Shown: positions 1 through 8,173, numbered from the stretch's first letter. The stretch: DNA of 63,349 bases from Gammaproteobacteria bacterium (GCA_022450155.1 JAKUQR010000019.1:1-63349); one strand, 5' to 3'. Notes: generated from the letters alone by a model not told the origin. Numbers and translations: made by a program.

Positions 1-383
1 CTCAGGCTCAATGCCCGGAGTTCCTCTACATCACGCGCCGCTCGGGTGTGGGGGACCCGGATAGCCGAAGCTTTCAGTGCCTGGTACTGACGCAACTTGC
101 TGAGTTCCAGATCGAGCGCCCGGCTCCCGTTGACTACCCGCCGACCGTGATGCTCCAACCAGCACAGCACACCCGCTGTATATTCAGGGATACTGCGATG
201 TCCTCGTGTATGCGCTGAAGCACTCATGCGGCTATAGAAGACACCTTCCGGTGGGGTGTCTTCCAGATCGAGACTTACCCTCGCCATGTGCCACTCTTCA
301 AATGGCAGTCCTTCGCTCTGGAAAGCCTCCCTAAACGGCGGCATCCAGTCATCGTTCTCGTGAATGACGTAGACCTTATTCAC
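1..383 (-). CDS. ATP-grasp (RimK-like) ligase, N-terminal part, cut by window edge
   Basis: About 127 residues read without a stop to the window edge, so the ATP-grasp catalytic core is outside the window. Visible pieces are KVYVIHEND at the start, EGVFYSRMSASAHTRGHR in the middle, then WLEHHGRRVVNGSRAL and SKLRQY. This series is what I know from RimK-type ATP-grasp proteins of proteobacteria, which join an amino acid or amine to a carboxylate using ATP; the substrate is unknown. The start is a GTG that overlaps the stop of the upstream 51-codon reductase stub in a GTGA arrangement, so translation is probably coupled. A downstream ATG exists, but the family match begins right at the GTG. Confidence 0.72.
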   Translation of the reverse strand, partial: MNKVYVIHENDDWMPPFREAFQSEGLPFEEWHMARVSLDLEDTPPEGVFYSRMSASAHTRGHRSIPEYTAGVLCWLEHHGRRVVNGSRALDLELSKLRQYQALKASAIRVPHTRAARDVEELRALSL

Positions 384-535
384 GAATATAACGACCCGTT
401 CGAAATCATGTGAATCTCGTCTTCGGGCAGTTCTTCGCGTAGAAAGCGAGTGACCTGGTCGCGAAACTGTTCGGTACGCTCCGTCAGGAGCGATCTATCT
501 TTCAGGGAATAGGTATACATCGGAATAACAATCAT
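380..535 (-). pseudogene. Sirohaem nitrite/sulfite reductase N-terminal stub
   Basis: A 51-codon frame starting ATG at 535 (a second ATG five codons in matches the family start better) reads MYTYSLKDR, then ERTEQFRDQVTRFL and REELPEDE, ending NGSLYS and a stop. This matches the first ~45 residues of CysI-like sirohaem reductases, where a conserved FRDQ-x-RF-L and a leucine/asparagine/tyrosine segment precede the substrate domain. The 500 or so residues that carry the Fe4S4 cysteines and sirohaem site are missing. The stub runs straight into the ATP-grasp start. I infer an internal deletion that kept the reductase promoter and start region in front of the downstream gene. Confidence 0.68.
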
Positions 536-1019
536 CACTGATAGCTAAAAGAGTCGATATTCTAGCAAATAATTTTTAGAAATCCCTACAATAAAGTAAA
601 TAATTATTTTATTCTTACTTTTCTCAGAACTATTAGAATATTTTTCCTATTTAGTTGATTCTCGAGAACCTTTGTTGTTGTTCTATGCGATCGATCAACT
701 CCTTTCCCAGGAGCCCCGGTTGATGGGGAACGTCAACAGGGAGGCAAATATTTCAGGAAGACAGTCGAGCCCGCAGAAGGCTGTGATTGGGGGGGAAACG
801 GGGTAGCGAATTATCTGTAGGTGATCCTGGTTCCTTAGATCGGTGCTGAACGAATTATTTTAAATCAGTGGCTTACAGTTCAATACTTACTTTCCTTCTA
901 TAGACCTCTCGCTAAGCGCTATGTTCTTTCGAACCCACTAGACCGTCCTTCACCGACAGAGATTCCGCTAGAGTTTGAATGCCACATAGATCGGTGAGAT
1001 ACTGCTTATCGAGGAATCA
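536..1019. other. Gene-free stretch between divergent genes
   Basis: No convincing open frame is visible on either strand. About 541-660 is strongly A+T rich and probably contains the promoters for the two divergent transcripts (leftward stub/ATP-grasp, rightward stress protein). I see no RNA gene or IS end. Confidence 0.5.
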
Positions 1020-1036
1020 ACCGGTGTAGTACCGGT
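1020..1036 (+). promoter_or_regulatory. 6-5-6 inverted repeat just before the Usp ribosome site
   Basis: ACCGGT, five bases, ACCGGT lie directly upstream of AGGAG (1041-1045) and the ATG at 1049. Because of its position it could be an operator or an mRNA hairpin next to the ribosome site. Its function is inferred only from placement. Confidence 0.35.
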
Positions 1037-1048
1037 CATCAGGAGTCG

Positions 1049-1897
1049 ATGTACAAGACAATTCTGCTACCGTTTTATCACTGTGTTCCTACCGCTGTTG
1101 AAATTGACGCAGCGCAGCTAATCGCTCGTCGTTACAGTAGCTACATAGAGGGCTTTTTTGTCCCACACCTGATTCGCACGGTTGTCGGCGTAGGCATTGT
1201 GGCGCACAGTGCCCAATCAATAGATACGGATAAGCAAACGGAACAACTGGCGAGTGAGGCGCGTCAATGCTTTTTCAATCTTCTTGACGAACGAGGTATT
1301 CCAGTCGGTACGATAGATGATACGGAGACCCGAGTAAGAGGGCATTGGGAGGAGAGCAATCAGGTCTCTGATACGATTATCGGGAAAAACGTACGCTTGT
1401 TTAATCTTGCAATCGTACGTCGCAATTTGGACGACAAGGGGTCATTCTGGCAGAGGGCTTCTGAAGCGGTGCTCTTCGAAGGCGGCAGACCACTGCTGCT
1501 GGTCAGTGACACCATCCTCGAGACCCTTGGGAAAAATATTGTTTTAGCCTGGAACGGCAGTATTGAAGCGGCCAGAAGCCTCACCGCAAGTGCGCCACTT
1601 CTGGAAGAAGCAGAACGGGTTGTTGTCCTGACCGTAGAAGGCGCGACCGTGCAGGGTCCCAGCGGTGCTGAGGTTACCGACCATTTACGGGCTCGGGGTA
1701 TTGCCGCCTTTGAACAAACTATTGACAGGGAAAACAACACCATCGGTCGAGCAATTCTAGATTTTGCCATAAGTGCGGATGCGGATATGCTGGTCAAAGG
1801 CGCATTCACTCATTCGAGGTTGCGACAACTGATATTTGGAGGAGCGACTCGGGAAATCATGCAACACTCGACGCTACCGGTGCTCATGTGTCATTAA
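1049..1897 (+). CDS. Universal stress protein, two tandem UspA domains
   Basis: 282 residues, about twice one Usp domain, so a tandem protein: first domain about 1-135, second about 150-282. The second domain ends with the nucleotide-site signature near residues 251-270 (GAFTHSR, then FGGATREIM), typical of ATP-binding UspA folds; the first domain lacks a clear equivalent. Such proteins are cytoplasmic and accumulate in stress or stasis. The start has AGGAG seven bases upstream. The HisA-like gene follows after 10 bases and is presumably in the same transcript, so the two products may work together, which is not a textbook pairing. Confidence 0.88.
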   Translation: MYKTILLPFYHCVPTAVEIDAAQLIARRYSSYIEGFFVPHLIRTVVGVGIVAHSAQSIDTDKQTEQLASEARQCFFNLLDERGIPVGTIDDTETRVRGHWEESNQVSDTIIGKNVRLFNLAIVRRNLDDKGSFWQRASEAVLFEGGRPLLLVSDTILETLGKNIVLAWNGSIEAARSLTASAPLLEEAERVVVLTVEGATVQGPSGAEVTDHLRARGIAAFEQTIDRENNTIGRAILDFAISADADMLVKGAFTHSRLRQLIFGGATREIMQHSTLPVLMCH

Positions 1898-1907
1898 ATA
1901 GTGGCTT

Positions 1908-2834
1908 ATGATTATCTATCCTGATATAGAAATACAAAACGGGCAATCAGTCAGTCTAGCCCGTGGCCGCAAAGAAGAGCCCACGGTTTTTGATATCTCA
2001 CCGCTTGACGCCGCAGAGGAGTTCCAGAATGCCGGTGCCGAATGGCTTCACGTGGTTGATATTGATGGCGTCTTCCGGGGCAGGGGATACAATTCGGACC
2101 TAATCTGCGAAATCATCGACAATGCAGATATACCTGTGCAGGTTGCCGGTGGTATCCGCACTGAACATCATGTCGACTGGTGGTTTGAACACGGGGCCTC
2201 CCGTATCGTACTGGGCACCGCGGCGATCAAGGATACTCAATTGCTACGACGTGTCTGCCATCAATATCCCGGCAGAATCGTTGTCAGCATTGATGTGAGA
2301 AACGGGTTTGTCTTGATCGATGGCTGGCAGACCCAGACTTCCTTTCAGCCAATTGAGCTGGGAAAAAGCTTTGAGAGTATAGGTGTAGCCGCAGTAATCT
2401 ATACAGACATTGAACGATTTGAAAATCACCCTGAGAGCAGCTTAGCCGGGACCAGCGAGATGGGGACAGCACTGGAGCTCCCAATTATATCCTCGGGTAC
2501 GGTTCATTCCCTTGATGATGTCTCCTTCTTGCGCTTCCTACCCAATATCGACGGGGTAATTACCGGCAAGGCGTTGTTTACCGGAGCAGTCAGCCTCAAA
2601 GATGCTATCGCTATTGCGGGTGGGCCTGGGGTCGATGCGTCACTGGCCGAGGAAGGTGTGAAACCACCCTCGCTGGCAGACACCACAGGTCAGAAGGAGG
2701 GCGATCATCGGAGTGATTACAAGACAATGGGCCAGGAACTGCTGGACCTACATCAGGCCTATTCCAAAGGGGCGATGACTGTTGAGGAATACGAAAGTGC
2801 GAAGCTCAGCATCTTGAGAAACTTTGGAGAATAA
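1908..2834 (+). CDS. HisA-like TIM-barrel isomerase with C-terminal SHOCT domain
   Basis: 308 residues. Residues 1-240 are a HisA-type half-barrel repeat: D6 in YPDIE, D129 in SIDVRNG and T166 in IYTDIE sit where the catalytic acid/base pair and the conserved threonine of ProFAR isomerase lie. Phosphate loops are GGIRT (81-85) and SSGTVHSLDD (195-204), where most HisA proteins have GG rather than GT. Residues 241-270 are a linker and 271-305 (MGQELLDLHQAYSKGAMT, then EEYESAK) are a SHOCT module, an oligomerisation helix pair usually found on unrelated proteins. No other his gene is near. It may be a real isomerase, or a paralogue on another phosphosugar. Cotranscribed with the Usp gene; no clear Shine-Dalgarno, so coupling is likely. 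Confidence 0.8.
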   Translation: MIIYPDIEIQNGQSVSLARGRKEEPTVFDISPLDAAEEFQNAGAEWLHVVDIDGVFRGRGYNSDLICEIIDNADIPVQVAGGIRTEHHVDWWFEHGASRIVLGTAAIKDTQLLRRVCHQYPGRIVVSIDVRNGFVLIDGWQTQTSFQPIELGKSFESIGVAAVIYTDIERFENHPESSLAGTSEMGTALELPIISSGTVHSLDDVSFLRFLPNIDGVITGKALFTGAVSLKDAIAIAGGPGVDASLAEEGVKPPSLADTTGQKEGDHRSDYKTMGQELLDLHQAYSKGAMTVEEYESAKLSILRNFGE

Positions 2835-3176
2835 TCTTTATAGGAATGATGAGGTTTGATTGAATAATGGAATTGCAGATTCGAGACCAATCTACCCTTA
2901 TCCGTCGTGCCGTTTCCCTCGATTTTCGATATAGAGTTGGCCAAATAAGAGTTGGAAAGCGCTCGCTCATCCGTACTCCAGTCAGAAACTCCGCTCATAG
3001 GAAGTTGCCTTATCTCGATACCTGTGAGTTCAATCTTTCCACCAAATTCTCCGCCCTTAAATCCATGTCATGGATCTCGCAGACCTGGCAGAAAAGGCTG
3101 CATGATCTGCGGTTTTAGGGGGCCATTGCGAGTAGGATATAGATCCGTACTTGTAAGAGTTTCTACGAGTCAGAAA
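2835..3176. other. Gene-free stretch after hisA-like gene
   Basis: Short overlapping frames occur on both strands but none has a ribosome site or recognisable sequence. Those on the minus strand run antisense into the HisA-like gene. I see no terminator of the classic kind. Confidence 0.4.
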
Positions 3177-3256
3177 GTGTGGCCCGGTAGAATCAGTGGG
3201 ACTGAAAATTCCTCGGCCAAATGGCTGTGCCGATTCGGCTCCGGTCCCGGACACCA
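3177..3256 (+). pseudogene. Degenerate tRNA-Leu (UAA-type), 5' half damaged
   Basis: The 3' two-thirds is a good tRNA-Leu: GGGACTGAAAATTCCTCGG in the anticodon region, the long type-II variable arm CGGCCAAATGGCTG, a T arm with TTCG, and CCCGGAC-ACCA with an encoded CCA. The usual loop CTTAAAA reads CTGAAAA, so the anticodon would be UGA instead of UAA. The 5' acceptor strand does not pair with CCCGGAC, and about ten bases of the D arm are gone. I read it as a dead tRNA-Leu or the leftover of an attachment site used by an integrating element. Confidence 0.65.
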
Positions 3257-3423
3257 GTCAATACACTGACAATAAATTAGAAATATAATGACTAGTCCTA
3301 ATGAAGGGGGCGAGTTCTTCACTTGTGGTGCAATATTAACAATGAGTCTACTCATTCCGACTCAAATTCACACTCACCTAACAGGTTGGTGACATCGGCA
3401 CAGCTCGTCGAGCAAGGATAAAT

Positions 3424-4824
3424 ATGAGCAAAGAATCCTTTCTTTCTTCGGTGGAGACGAATTTTGACCACGCAGCGGGCCTGCTTGGACTTTCAGACGA
3501 TCTGGCCGAAAAGATTAAGATTGCTAATTCGACCTATGTCGTGCGCTTTGGAGTGAGACTGCGGGGCGGACTGCAAAGCCTAACGGGATACCGCACTGTC
3601 CATTCTGAACATTTTGAACCGGTTAAGGGCGGTATTCGCTACGCACCTTTTGTCGATCAAAACGAGGTGGAAGCACTGGCAGCGTTGATGACTTATAAAT
3701 GCGCGCTGATGGAGATTCCTTTTGGCGGTGCGAAGGGTGCGCTTGTGATTGATCCAAGGAAATGGGAAACACAGGAATTAGAGCAGATCACCCGGCGCTT
3801 CACCCAGGAGTTGGCGAAACGTGATCTGATCAGTCCCTCCCAGAACGTGCCTGCCCCGGATGTGGGTACAGGTGAGCGTGAGATGGCCTGGATAGCGGAT
3901 GAATATAAAAGACTGAACCCCGCTGATTTGAACGCATGGGCTTGTGTTACAGGCAAGCCCCTTGGCAAGGGCGGTATCGCCGGTCGGACTGAGGCAACCG
4001 GGCGCGGCGTGCAATACACTCTGCAGGAGTTTTTTCGTCATACCGGAGATGTAAAGAAAACTGGTCTCTCTGCAGGGCTTGGCGGTAAGCGAGTGATTGT
4101 TCAAGGACTCGGAAACGTTGGTTACCATGCAGCGCTCTTTCTAAGCCAACAGGATGGCTGTCGCATCACTCATGTTTTAGAAAGAGATGGCACGATCGTG
4201 GATTCTGAAGGGATAGATATCGCTGCACTACACGAACACATGATTGAGATAGGCAGTATTGAGAGTTATCCCGGCTTTATCGATAGTGGCCCCGAAATGC
4301 TGGAGGCAGAAGCCGATATTTTAATTCCAGCTGCAATGGAAGGTGTAATTGACGAAACCAACGCCTCACGAATTCGAACGCCGCTGATTATTGAGGCGGC
4401 CAATGGTCCGATTACAGCTGGCGGCGATGCGATCTTAAGAAATAACGGTGTGGTCATCATTCCTGATTTCTGTGCCAATGCCGGGGGAGTAACGGTCAGT
4501 TATTTCGAATGGATCAAGAACCTCACCCATATTCGCTTTGGCCGAATGCAGCGACGTCAACAAGAAAGTCAGTTCGAGAGGTTGATTGCGGGAGTAGAGT
4601 CGATGACCGGCAAACCGTTCCCGGAGACTGATCGCAATGCAGTACTGAGCGGGGCCACGGAGATCAATCTCGTCCGCTCAGGATTGGAAGATACGATGCG
4701 TGGAGCCTACGACGCAATTAGTGAGACCTGGAACCATAAAGACAATGTTCCTGATCTTCGAACCGCAGCGATGATGATCGCGGTTAAGCGAATTGCCCAC
4801 AGTTATATTTCAATCGGGATTTGA
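3424..4824 (+). CDS. Glu/Leu/Phe/Val-type dehydrogenase, probably glutamate dehydrogenase
   Basis: 466 residues, slightly longer than usual hexameric GDH. Residues 66-108 hold the substrate site: PVKGGIR (K68), MTYKCA (K92) and the signature PFGGAKGAL (99-107, catalytic K104). PAPDVGTG (143-150) supplies the catalytic aspartate. The Rossmann dinucleotide motif is GLGNVG (228-233). It interconverts glutamate with 2-oxoglutarate and ammonia; whether NAD or NADP is used cannot be settled here. An AAGGAT sequence six bases before the ATG supports the start. It stands alone, preceded by the tRNA-Leu remnant. Confidence 0.88.
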   Translation: MSKESFLSSVETNFDHAAGLLGLSDDLAEKIKIANSTYVVRFGVRLRGGLQSLTGYRTVHSEHFEPVKGGIRYAPFVDQNEVEALAALMTYKCALMEIPFGGAKGALVIDPRKWETQELEQITRRFTQELAKRDLISPSQNVPAPDVGTGEREMAWIADEYKRLNPADLNAWACVTGKPLGKGGIAGRTEATGRGVQYTLQEFFRHTGDVKKTGLSAGLGGKRVIVQGLGNVGYHAALFLSQQDGCRITHVLERDGTIVDSEGIDIAALHEHMIEIGSIESYPGFIDSGPEMLEAEADILIPAAMEGVIDETNASRIRTPLIIEAANGPITAGGDAILRNNGVVIIPDFCANAGGVTVSYFEWIKNLTHIRFGRMQRRQQESQFERLIAGVESMTGKPFPETDRNAVLSGATEINLVRSGLEDTMRGAYDAISETWNHKDNVPDLRTAAMMIAVKRIAHSYISIGI

Positions 4825-5182
4825 TTGGGGAATGCAGTAGATAGCTTCAACTTTGTCCTAACACATTTCAAAATTAACTTGCTTTAATTGGCCGATGTGT
4901 AGATGTATTCGGGCATTGTTTCATGCAAGTTCGATGTATCTGTATAGCCCCTCAAGGCGTCCAGGTCGACATCACCAAAATCTAACAAGCCCATTAACTA
5001 TGGTAGCTGAAACCTTTGTCCCGTGGCCATTGACTTCTATATATGATAGTCCTGCTGTGAGTTTTGGCTAGTACATTATTTTGTAGCCGTAAAACATCTG
5101 TTAATTTGACGGCAACACGTCAATGACCATGACGAGTTTTCAGTTCACAACTAGCAAGTTGCTACTTAAAGGAGGAAGAATC
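4825..5182 (+). other. Intergenic leader before the small conserved unknown
   Basis: No gene is seen. The DNA is A+T rich near 4850-4890 and 5035-5110. The frame of the next gene stays open for 20 codons upstream to 5123, but AAAGGAGG at 5168-5174 sits eight bases before the ATG at 5183, so that part is untranslated leader. Confidence 0.5.
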
Positions 5183-5587
5183 ATGTTGGGCGAGAAAGTT
5201 GGATCTATTCAAGCGACTACGACCGTAAAGACACTACCCGCGGTGGACTCCAGACCCGTATTTGAAGTATCGGCTCAAGGCGCTGGAAAGCTGGGAGATG
5301 GTGACGTCACGATGATGGCAACATATTCGGCCAATGTGTTGGCGGATGGTAGTCTTTATGGAGAGTGTCCAAATTCGAGCGCCATAATAGCGCAAGATGG
5401 TGTTGGTACATTTCGAGCAACAGGAGCTGGTGCGTTTACTGCGGACGGTGGATCGACATTCAGAGGTATGGCTTATGTTCAATCCGCGGCACCGTCGTTA
5501 GCTGGCCTTAACGGTAAAGCGCTTGTTTACGACTGGGATGTCGATGCGAGTGGAAACGCAACGTGGGAACTTTGGGAGTGGAACTAG
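5183..5587 (+). CDS. Conserved small protein of unknown function (MLGEK family)
   Basis: 134 residues from the ATG at 5183, which has a near-perfect ribosome site (AAAGGAGG). It begins MLGEKVGSI and ends WELWEWN. The body is rich in Gly, Ala and Thr with alternating hydrophobic residues, as in a beta-sandwich. I recognise this start and the YGEC..., GTFRATG..., FRGMAY order from a widespread family of uncharacterised proteins of about 140 residues in soil and marine bacteria, but I know of no assigned function. No signal peptide or membrane segment. It is monocistronic and ends in a strong terminator. Confidence 0.75.
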   Translation: MLGEKVGSIQATTTVKTLPAVDSRPVFEVSAQGAGKLGDGDVTMMATYSANVLADGSLYGECPNSSAIIAQDGVGTFRATGAGAFTADGGSTFRGMAYVQSAAPSLAGLNGKALVYDWDVDASGNATWELWEWN

Positions 5588-5665
5588 TTCTCGACCCGTA
5601 CTACTTTGTAATAATCACCGATTAACCGTACAGGTATTTGCTACCCGGTTAATTTCCAAATAAAG

Positions 5666-5700
5666 GCGGCCGGTAGGGTGTTTCCTACTGGCCGCTTCGT
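5666..5700 (+). terminator. Rho-independent terminator
   Basis: GCGGCCGGTAGG (5666-5677), loop GTGTTT, then CCTACTGGCCGC (5684-5695) form a 12-pair stem with one G-T pair, followed by TTCGTTCT. It closes the small conserved unknown gene. Confidence 0.8.
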
Positions 5701-5756
5701 TCTATAGGCGGTCCAGGATGTCGCTAGATTACAGTGCCTAGTCCAGGTGGGTGATT

Positions 5757-5938
5757 ATGGATTGTAATGACTTAATTGCACAGATCCTGAAAAAAGAAGG
5801 CGTCGAGTGGTTGGCTTGCTTTCCGAGCAACCCTTTAATTGAGGCTGTGGCAAAGCACAACGTTTGAATCAGGAAGGCAGGACGGTTCTAATCGATGTGC
5901 ACTCGGATATGGAGAGCCGTCGTTCCCGCTGGGACTAA
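5757..5938 (+). pseudogene. Thiamine-pyrophosphate enzyme reduced to its two ends
   Basis: 5757-5867 reads 36 codons, MDCNDLIAQILKKEGVEWL then CFPSNPLIEAVAKH, the usual start of acetolactate-synthase-like TPP enzymes (the conserved glutamate of the LKxEGVE strand is there). Three bases after the stop, in another frame, 5870-5938 reads QEGRTVLIDVHSDMESRRSRWD and a stop, which is the normal C-terminus of the same family. About 500 codons with the TPP-binding GDG motif are missing. This is a clear internal-deletion remnant, not a small gene. Confidence 0.78.
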
Positions 5939-5969
5939 CGCCGAAGGGGTTTGGCTACACAGAGTCACT

Positions 5970-7004
5970 TCAAAGTATCGATTGGACAGATATCAGGACA
6001 GCAAGGCACAACATTCCCGCACAGATGGGTGTGACCAGCCAGCCTAAAACAATACCACCAACCAGATGCCAGCGAATGCTGGATGCGCCACGCAATAAAC
6101 CAATCCCTATGACAGCGCCGACTATGGCCTGAGAGCTGGATACTGGAACGAGCGGGATCTGGGGTAATCCTGCAGCATCAAGCCAGGAGGCTAAACTTTT
6201 AGAGGTAAACAAGATAAGCACGATGGCATGCGAGACGACCGCAACCCAGGCGGTTAACGGTGAAAGCTGAAATAAGTTCCTACCTACCGTGAGCATGACA
6301 CGGCGGCCATACGTAACCACGCCGACTACGATAGCCAAAGCCCCGATCAGAAACAGAACCTGAGTTGAGTCCAATAAGAGCACGGAACCAAATCCAATGG
6401 ATGGTGGTTGAACAACATGAATGAACGGACCCATTACATTTGCAATGTTGTTTGCACCCAGGCTGTATGCGCCAAACGCCCCAGCGACCAGCAAAGCCCA
6501 ACGAATAGTGGCATCCTGTACAAAAAGCCGTAAGTTCAGAATCCGCATGGTGGCAGCTAAAGGCGGCAGCAAGGCGGCAGCGATCAGCCCCGCAAGCAAG
6601 GGACAGAATATCCATGATGCGATGATTGTTTTGAGAATATCGGAGTCGGTCTCAATACCTTGAAAAATATTCCAGCCAACCAATGCGCCAACAATCGCTT
6701 GGCTTGTCGAAACAGGTAACCCGAACCGGGTCATGATGAACACCGTAAAACCAGCGGAGACTACGGCTATGAATGCATGTAACGATTGATCAATCTCAGA
6801 CAGCTTGCTGAGCGTCTCAGCAGGTCCAGCTCCACTAATTACCGAACCCAGAACTACAAACAAACTGCATACCAACGCCGCCGTGGCAAACCGTACCATT
6901 TTGGTACCGACAGCCGTGCCGAACACATTAGCTGCGTCATTCGCACCCAACGCCCAGCCCAGAAACAAACCACCGGAGAGTATTACAAATGTGGAAATGT
7001 CCAC
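5970..7004 (-). CDS. pit: PiT-family low-affinity inorganic phosphate transporter
   Basis: 344 residues, nearly all membrane: about ten hydrophobic segments. The family's duplicated signature is visible, GANDAANVFGT near residues 20-30 in the first half and GANNIANVMGP near 183-193 in the second, each carrying the Asn/Asp residues of the transport site. It moves phosphate (usually as a metal-phosphate complex) with a proton or sodium ion across the inner membrane. At 344 residues it is the short form without a large central loop. It lies 11 bases after the DUF47 gene in a two-gene operon. Confidence 0.9.
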   Translation of the reverse strand: MDISTFVILSGGLFLGWALGANDAANVFGTAVGTKMVRFATAALVCSLFVVLGSVISGAGPAETLSKLSEIDQSLHAFIAVVSAGFTVFIMTRFGLPVSTSQAIVGALVGWNIFQGIETDSDILKTIIASWIFCPLLAGLIAAALLPPLAATMRILNLRLFVQDATIRWALLVAGAFGAYSLGANNIANVMGPFIHVVQPPSIGFGSVLLLDSTQVLFLIGALAIVVGVVTYGRRVMLTVGRNLFQLSPLTAWVAVVSHAIVLILFTSKSLASWLDAAGLPQIPLVPVSSSQAIVGAVIGIGLLRGASSIRWHLVGGIVLGWLVTPICAGMLCLAVLISVQSIL

Positions 7005-7015
7005 AGGATAAGGTG

Positions 7016-7675
7016 TCAGATGCGACGTTTAATGGCGCTTATAGCCAGCTGGTCAGCGATATCCTCCGACTGATTGGCAAGTTCGTCGAAGTGTTCGACA
7101 AAATAGCGTAGTTGCATTTTCTGACTGAGATCCAGATCACTATCGAATATTCTACGTTGCAAAGGACTACTGACTTCATCGGCTTTCGTTTCCAGCAGAG
7201 CGACTTCTCTTGCAAGATCAGCTACGGATTCATGATCTTCGAAAAAGTTACGAGCTGTGAAGACCACCTTATCAACGCAATCAATGGTTATGTCGATAAG
7301 TTCAATGTAGGTTGCCCTGAGCTTATCTGGGATTTCAGGTTGTTGAATTGATAATCGAAAAAGGTTTGCTTTGCAGGTGTTAGTCAGTTTATCCATATTT
7401 TCAATCAGCCAGATTACGTCACTCCGAAGGTCAGGAATCAAGGTGCGCTCGTAAAGCTCCGTTTCAATTTGTCGGCGCAGTTCATCACCTTCGCGCTCGG
7501 TAGTCTGAATCTTATTCATAAATTCTTCGAATTGGGTATCGACGCCTTCGGCCAGGTAGACCTTAAAAGCAATCGAAAAAAGCTCTGTTGATTCGGTGAC
7601 TTTATCCAGAAACTCTTCGATCTGAATCTCCAGTCTCTTTGTTCGACTCAATAACTTTGTGTTTTTAAAAAACAT
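7016..7675 (-). CDS. DUF47 / PhoU-like partner of Pit
   Basis: 219 residues, almost wholly alpha-helical, with the PhoU-like acidic helix series EREGDELRRQI (about 63-73) and LLETKADEV near 169-177, followed by LRYFVEHFDELANQSEDIAD near 195-212. These E-x3-D patterns bind metal clusters in PhoU-fold proteins. DUF47 proteins are nearly always next to a Pit transporter and are thought to control it. It is the first gene of the operon, with a 22-base palindrome about 110 bases upstream. Cytoplasmic. Confidence 0.88.
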   Translation of the reverse strand: MFFKNTKLLSRTKRLEIQIEEFLDKVTESTELFSIAFKVYLAEGVDTQFEEFMNKIQTTEREGDELRRQIETELYERTLIPDLRSDVIWLIENMDKLTNTCKANLFRLSIQQPEIPDKLRATYIELIDITIDCVDKVVFTARNFFEDHESVADLAREVALLETKADEVSSPLQRRIFDSDLDLSQKMQLRYFVEHFDELANQSEDIADQLAISAIKRRI

Positions 7676-7785
7676 TTAATCATCAATGCCATGAATTATT
7701 TTTGTCCATCTTACCCCTGTAGTGGAAAAGTGACAGCAGTTTAGAGAAAGATCAAAGTACCTTAGGGAAAAGGAATGAGTACATC

Positions 7786-7807
7786 TTTAGTCGCTATAGC
7801 GACTAAA
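7786..7807. promoter_or_regulatory. 22-base perfect palindrome, probable operator
   Basis: The half-site TTTAGTCGCTA is followed immediately by its exact complement, TAGCGACTAAA, with no spacer. It lies between the leftward DUF47-pit operon (start codon at 7675) and the rightward LLM gene (8174). Perfect symmetry without a T-run suggests a site for a dimeric regulator (TetR or GntR style) rather than a terminator. The regulator is unknown. Confidence 0.5.
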
Positions 7808-8173
7808 TTTATGCCGACCCATTGCAGTGTCCATGTTATTGAGTCACCGCACGGGTTGGCAGAGCATGATGAATTACGGTCTATATATCGCAAACCATCG
7901 TATTCTAAGCCTTAGGGGCCGCTGTAGGCGCTCTGTAGAGTGTTTAAGTTCAGGAGGTTTATATATATTTCATGAATCGGGCTATTCGATCATACAGGAG
8001 AACCAGTGGTGGTTATCCTTTATAGATTGGTTGCGTTTTTGTAGGATTATACCGCACCATTTATACCTGACTGGATTGAACTTGTATTGGAATAGTTCCG
8101 AAGAGGCGATTAGGTGCCGTTCGCGCCACTTATCGATAGTTGGCTATTCGGGATTGTAGGGGGAGGACAGATT
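7808..8173. other. Gene-free stretch upstream of LLM gene
   Basis: No convincing coding frame is visible. The LLM reading frame is open 20 codons upstream of its true start (to 8114) but lacks a ribosome site there. The stretch presumably carries the LLM promoter. Confidence 0.4.

Noticed and set aside
2759-2998. 79-residue minus-strand frame over the end of the HisA-like gene
   Set aside because: It is antisense to a clear gene, has no ribosome site and no recognisable sequence.
3057-3355. Minus-strand frames with a PGPEPNRHSHLAEEF-like segment
   Set aside because: This is the translation of the reverse of the tRNA-Leu remnant, a well-known false protein.
5123-5182. N-terminal extension of the small conserved unknown
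   Set aside because: The AAAGGAGG site fits only the ATG at 5183, and the family starts there.
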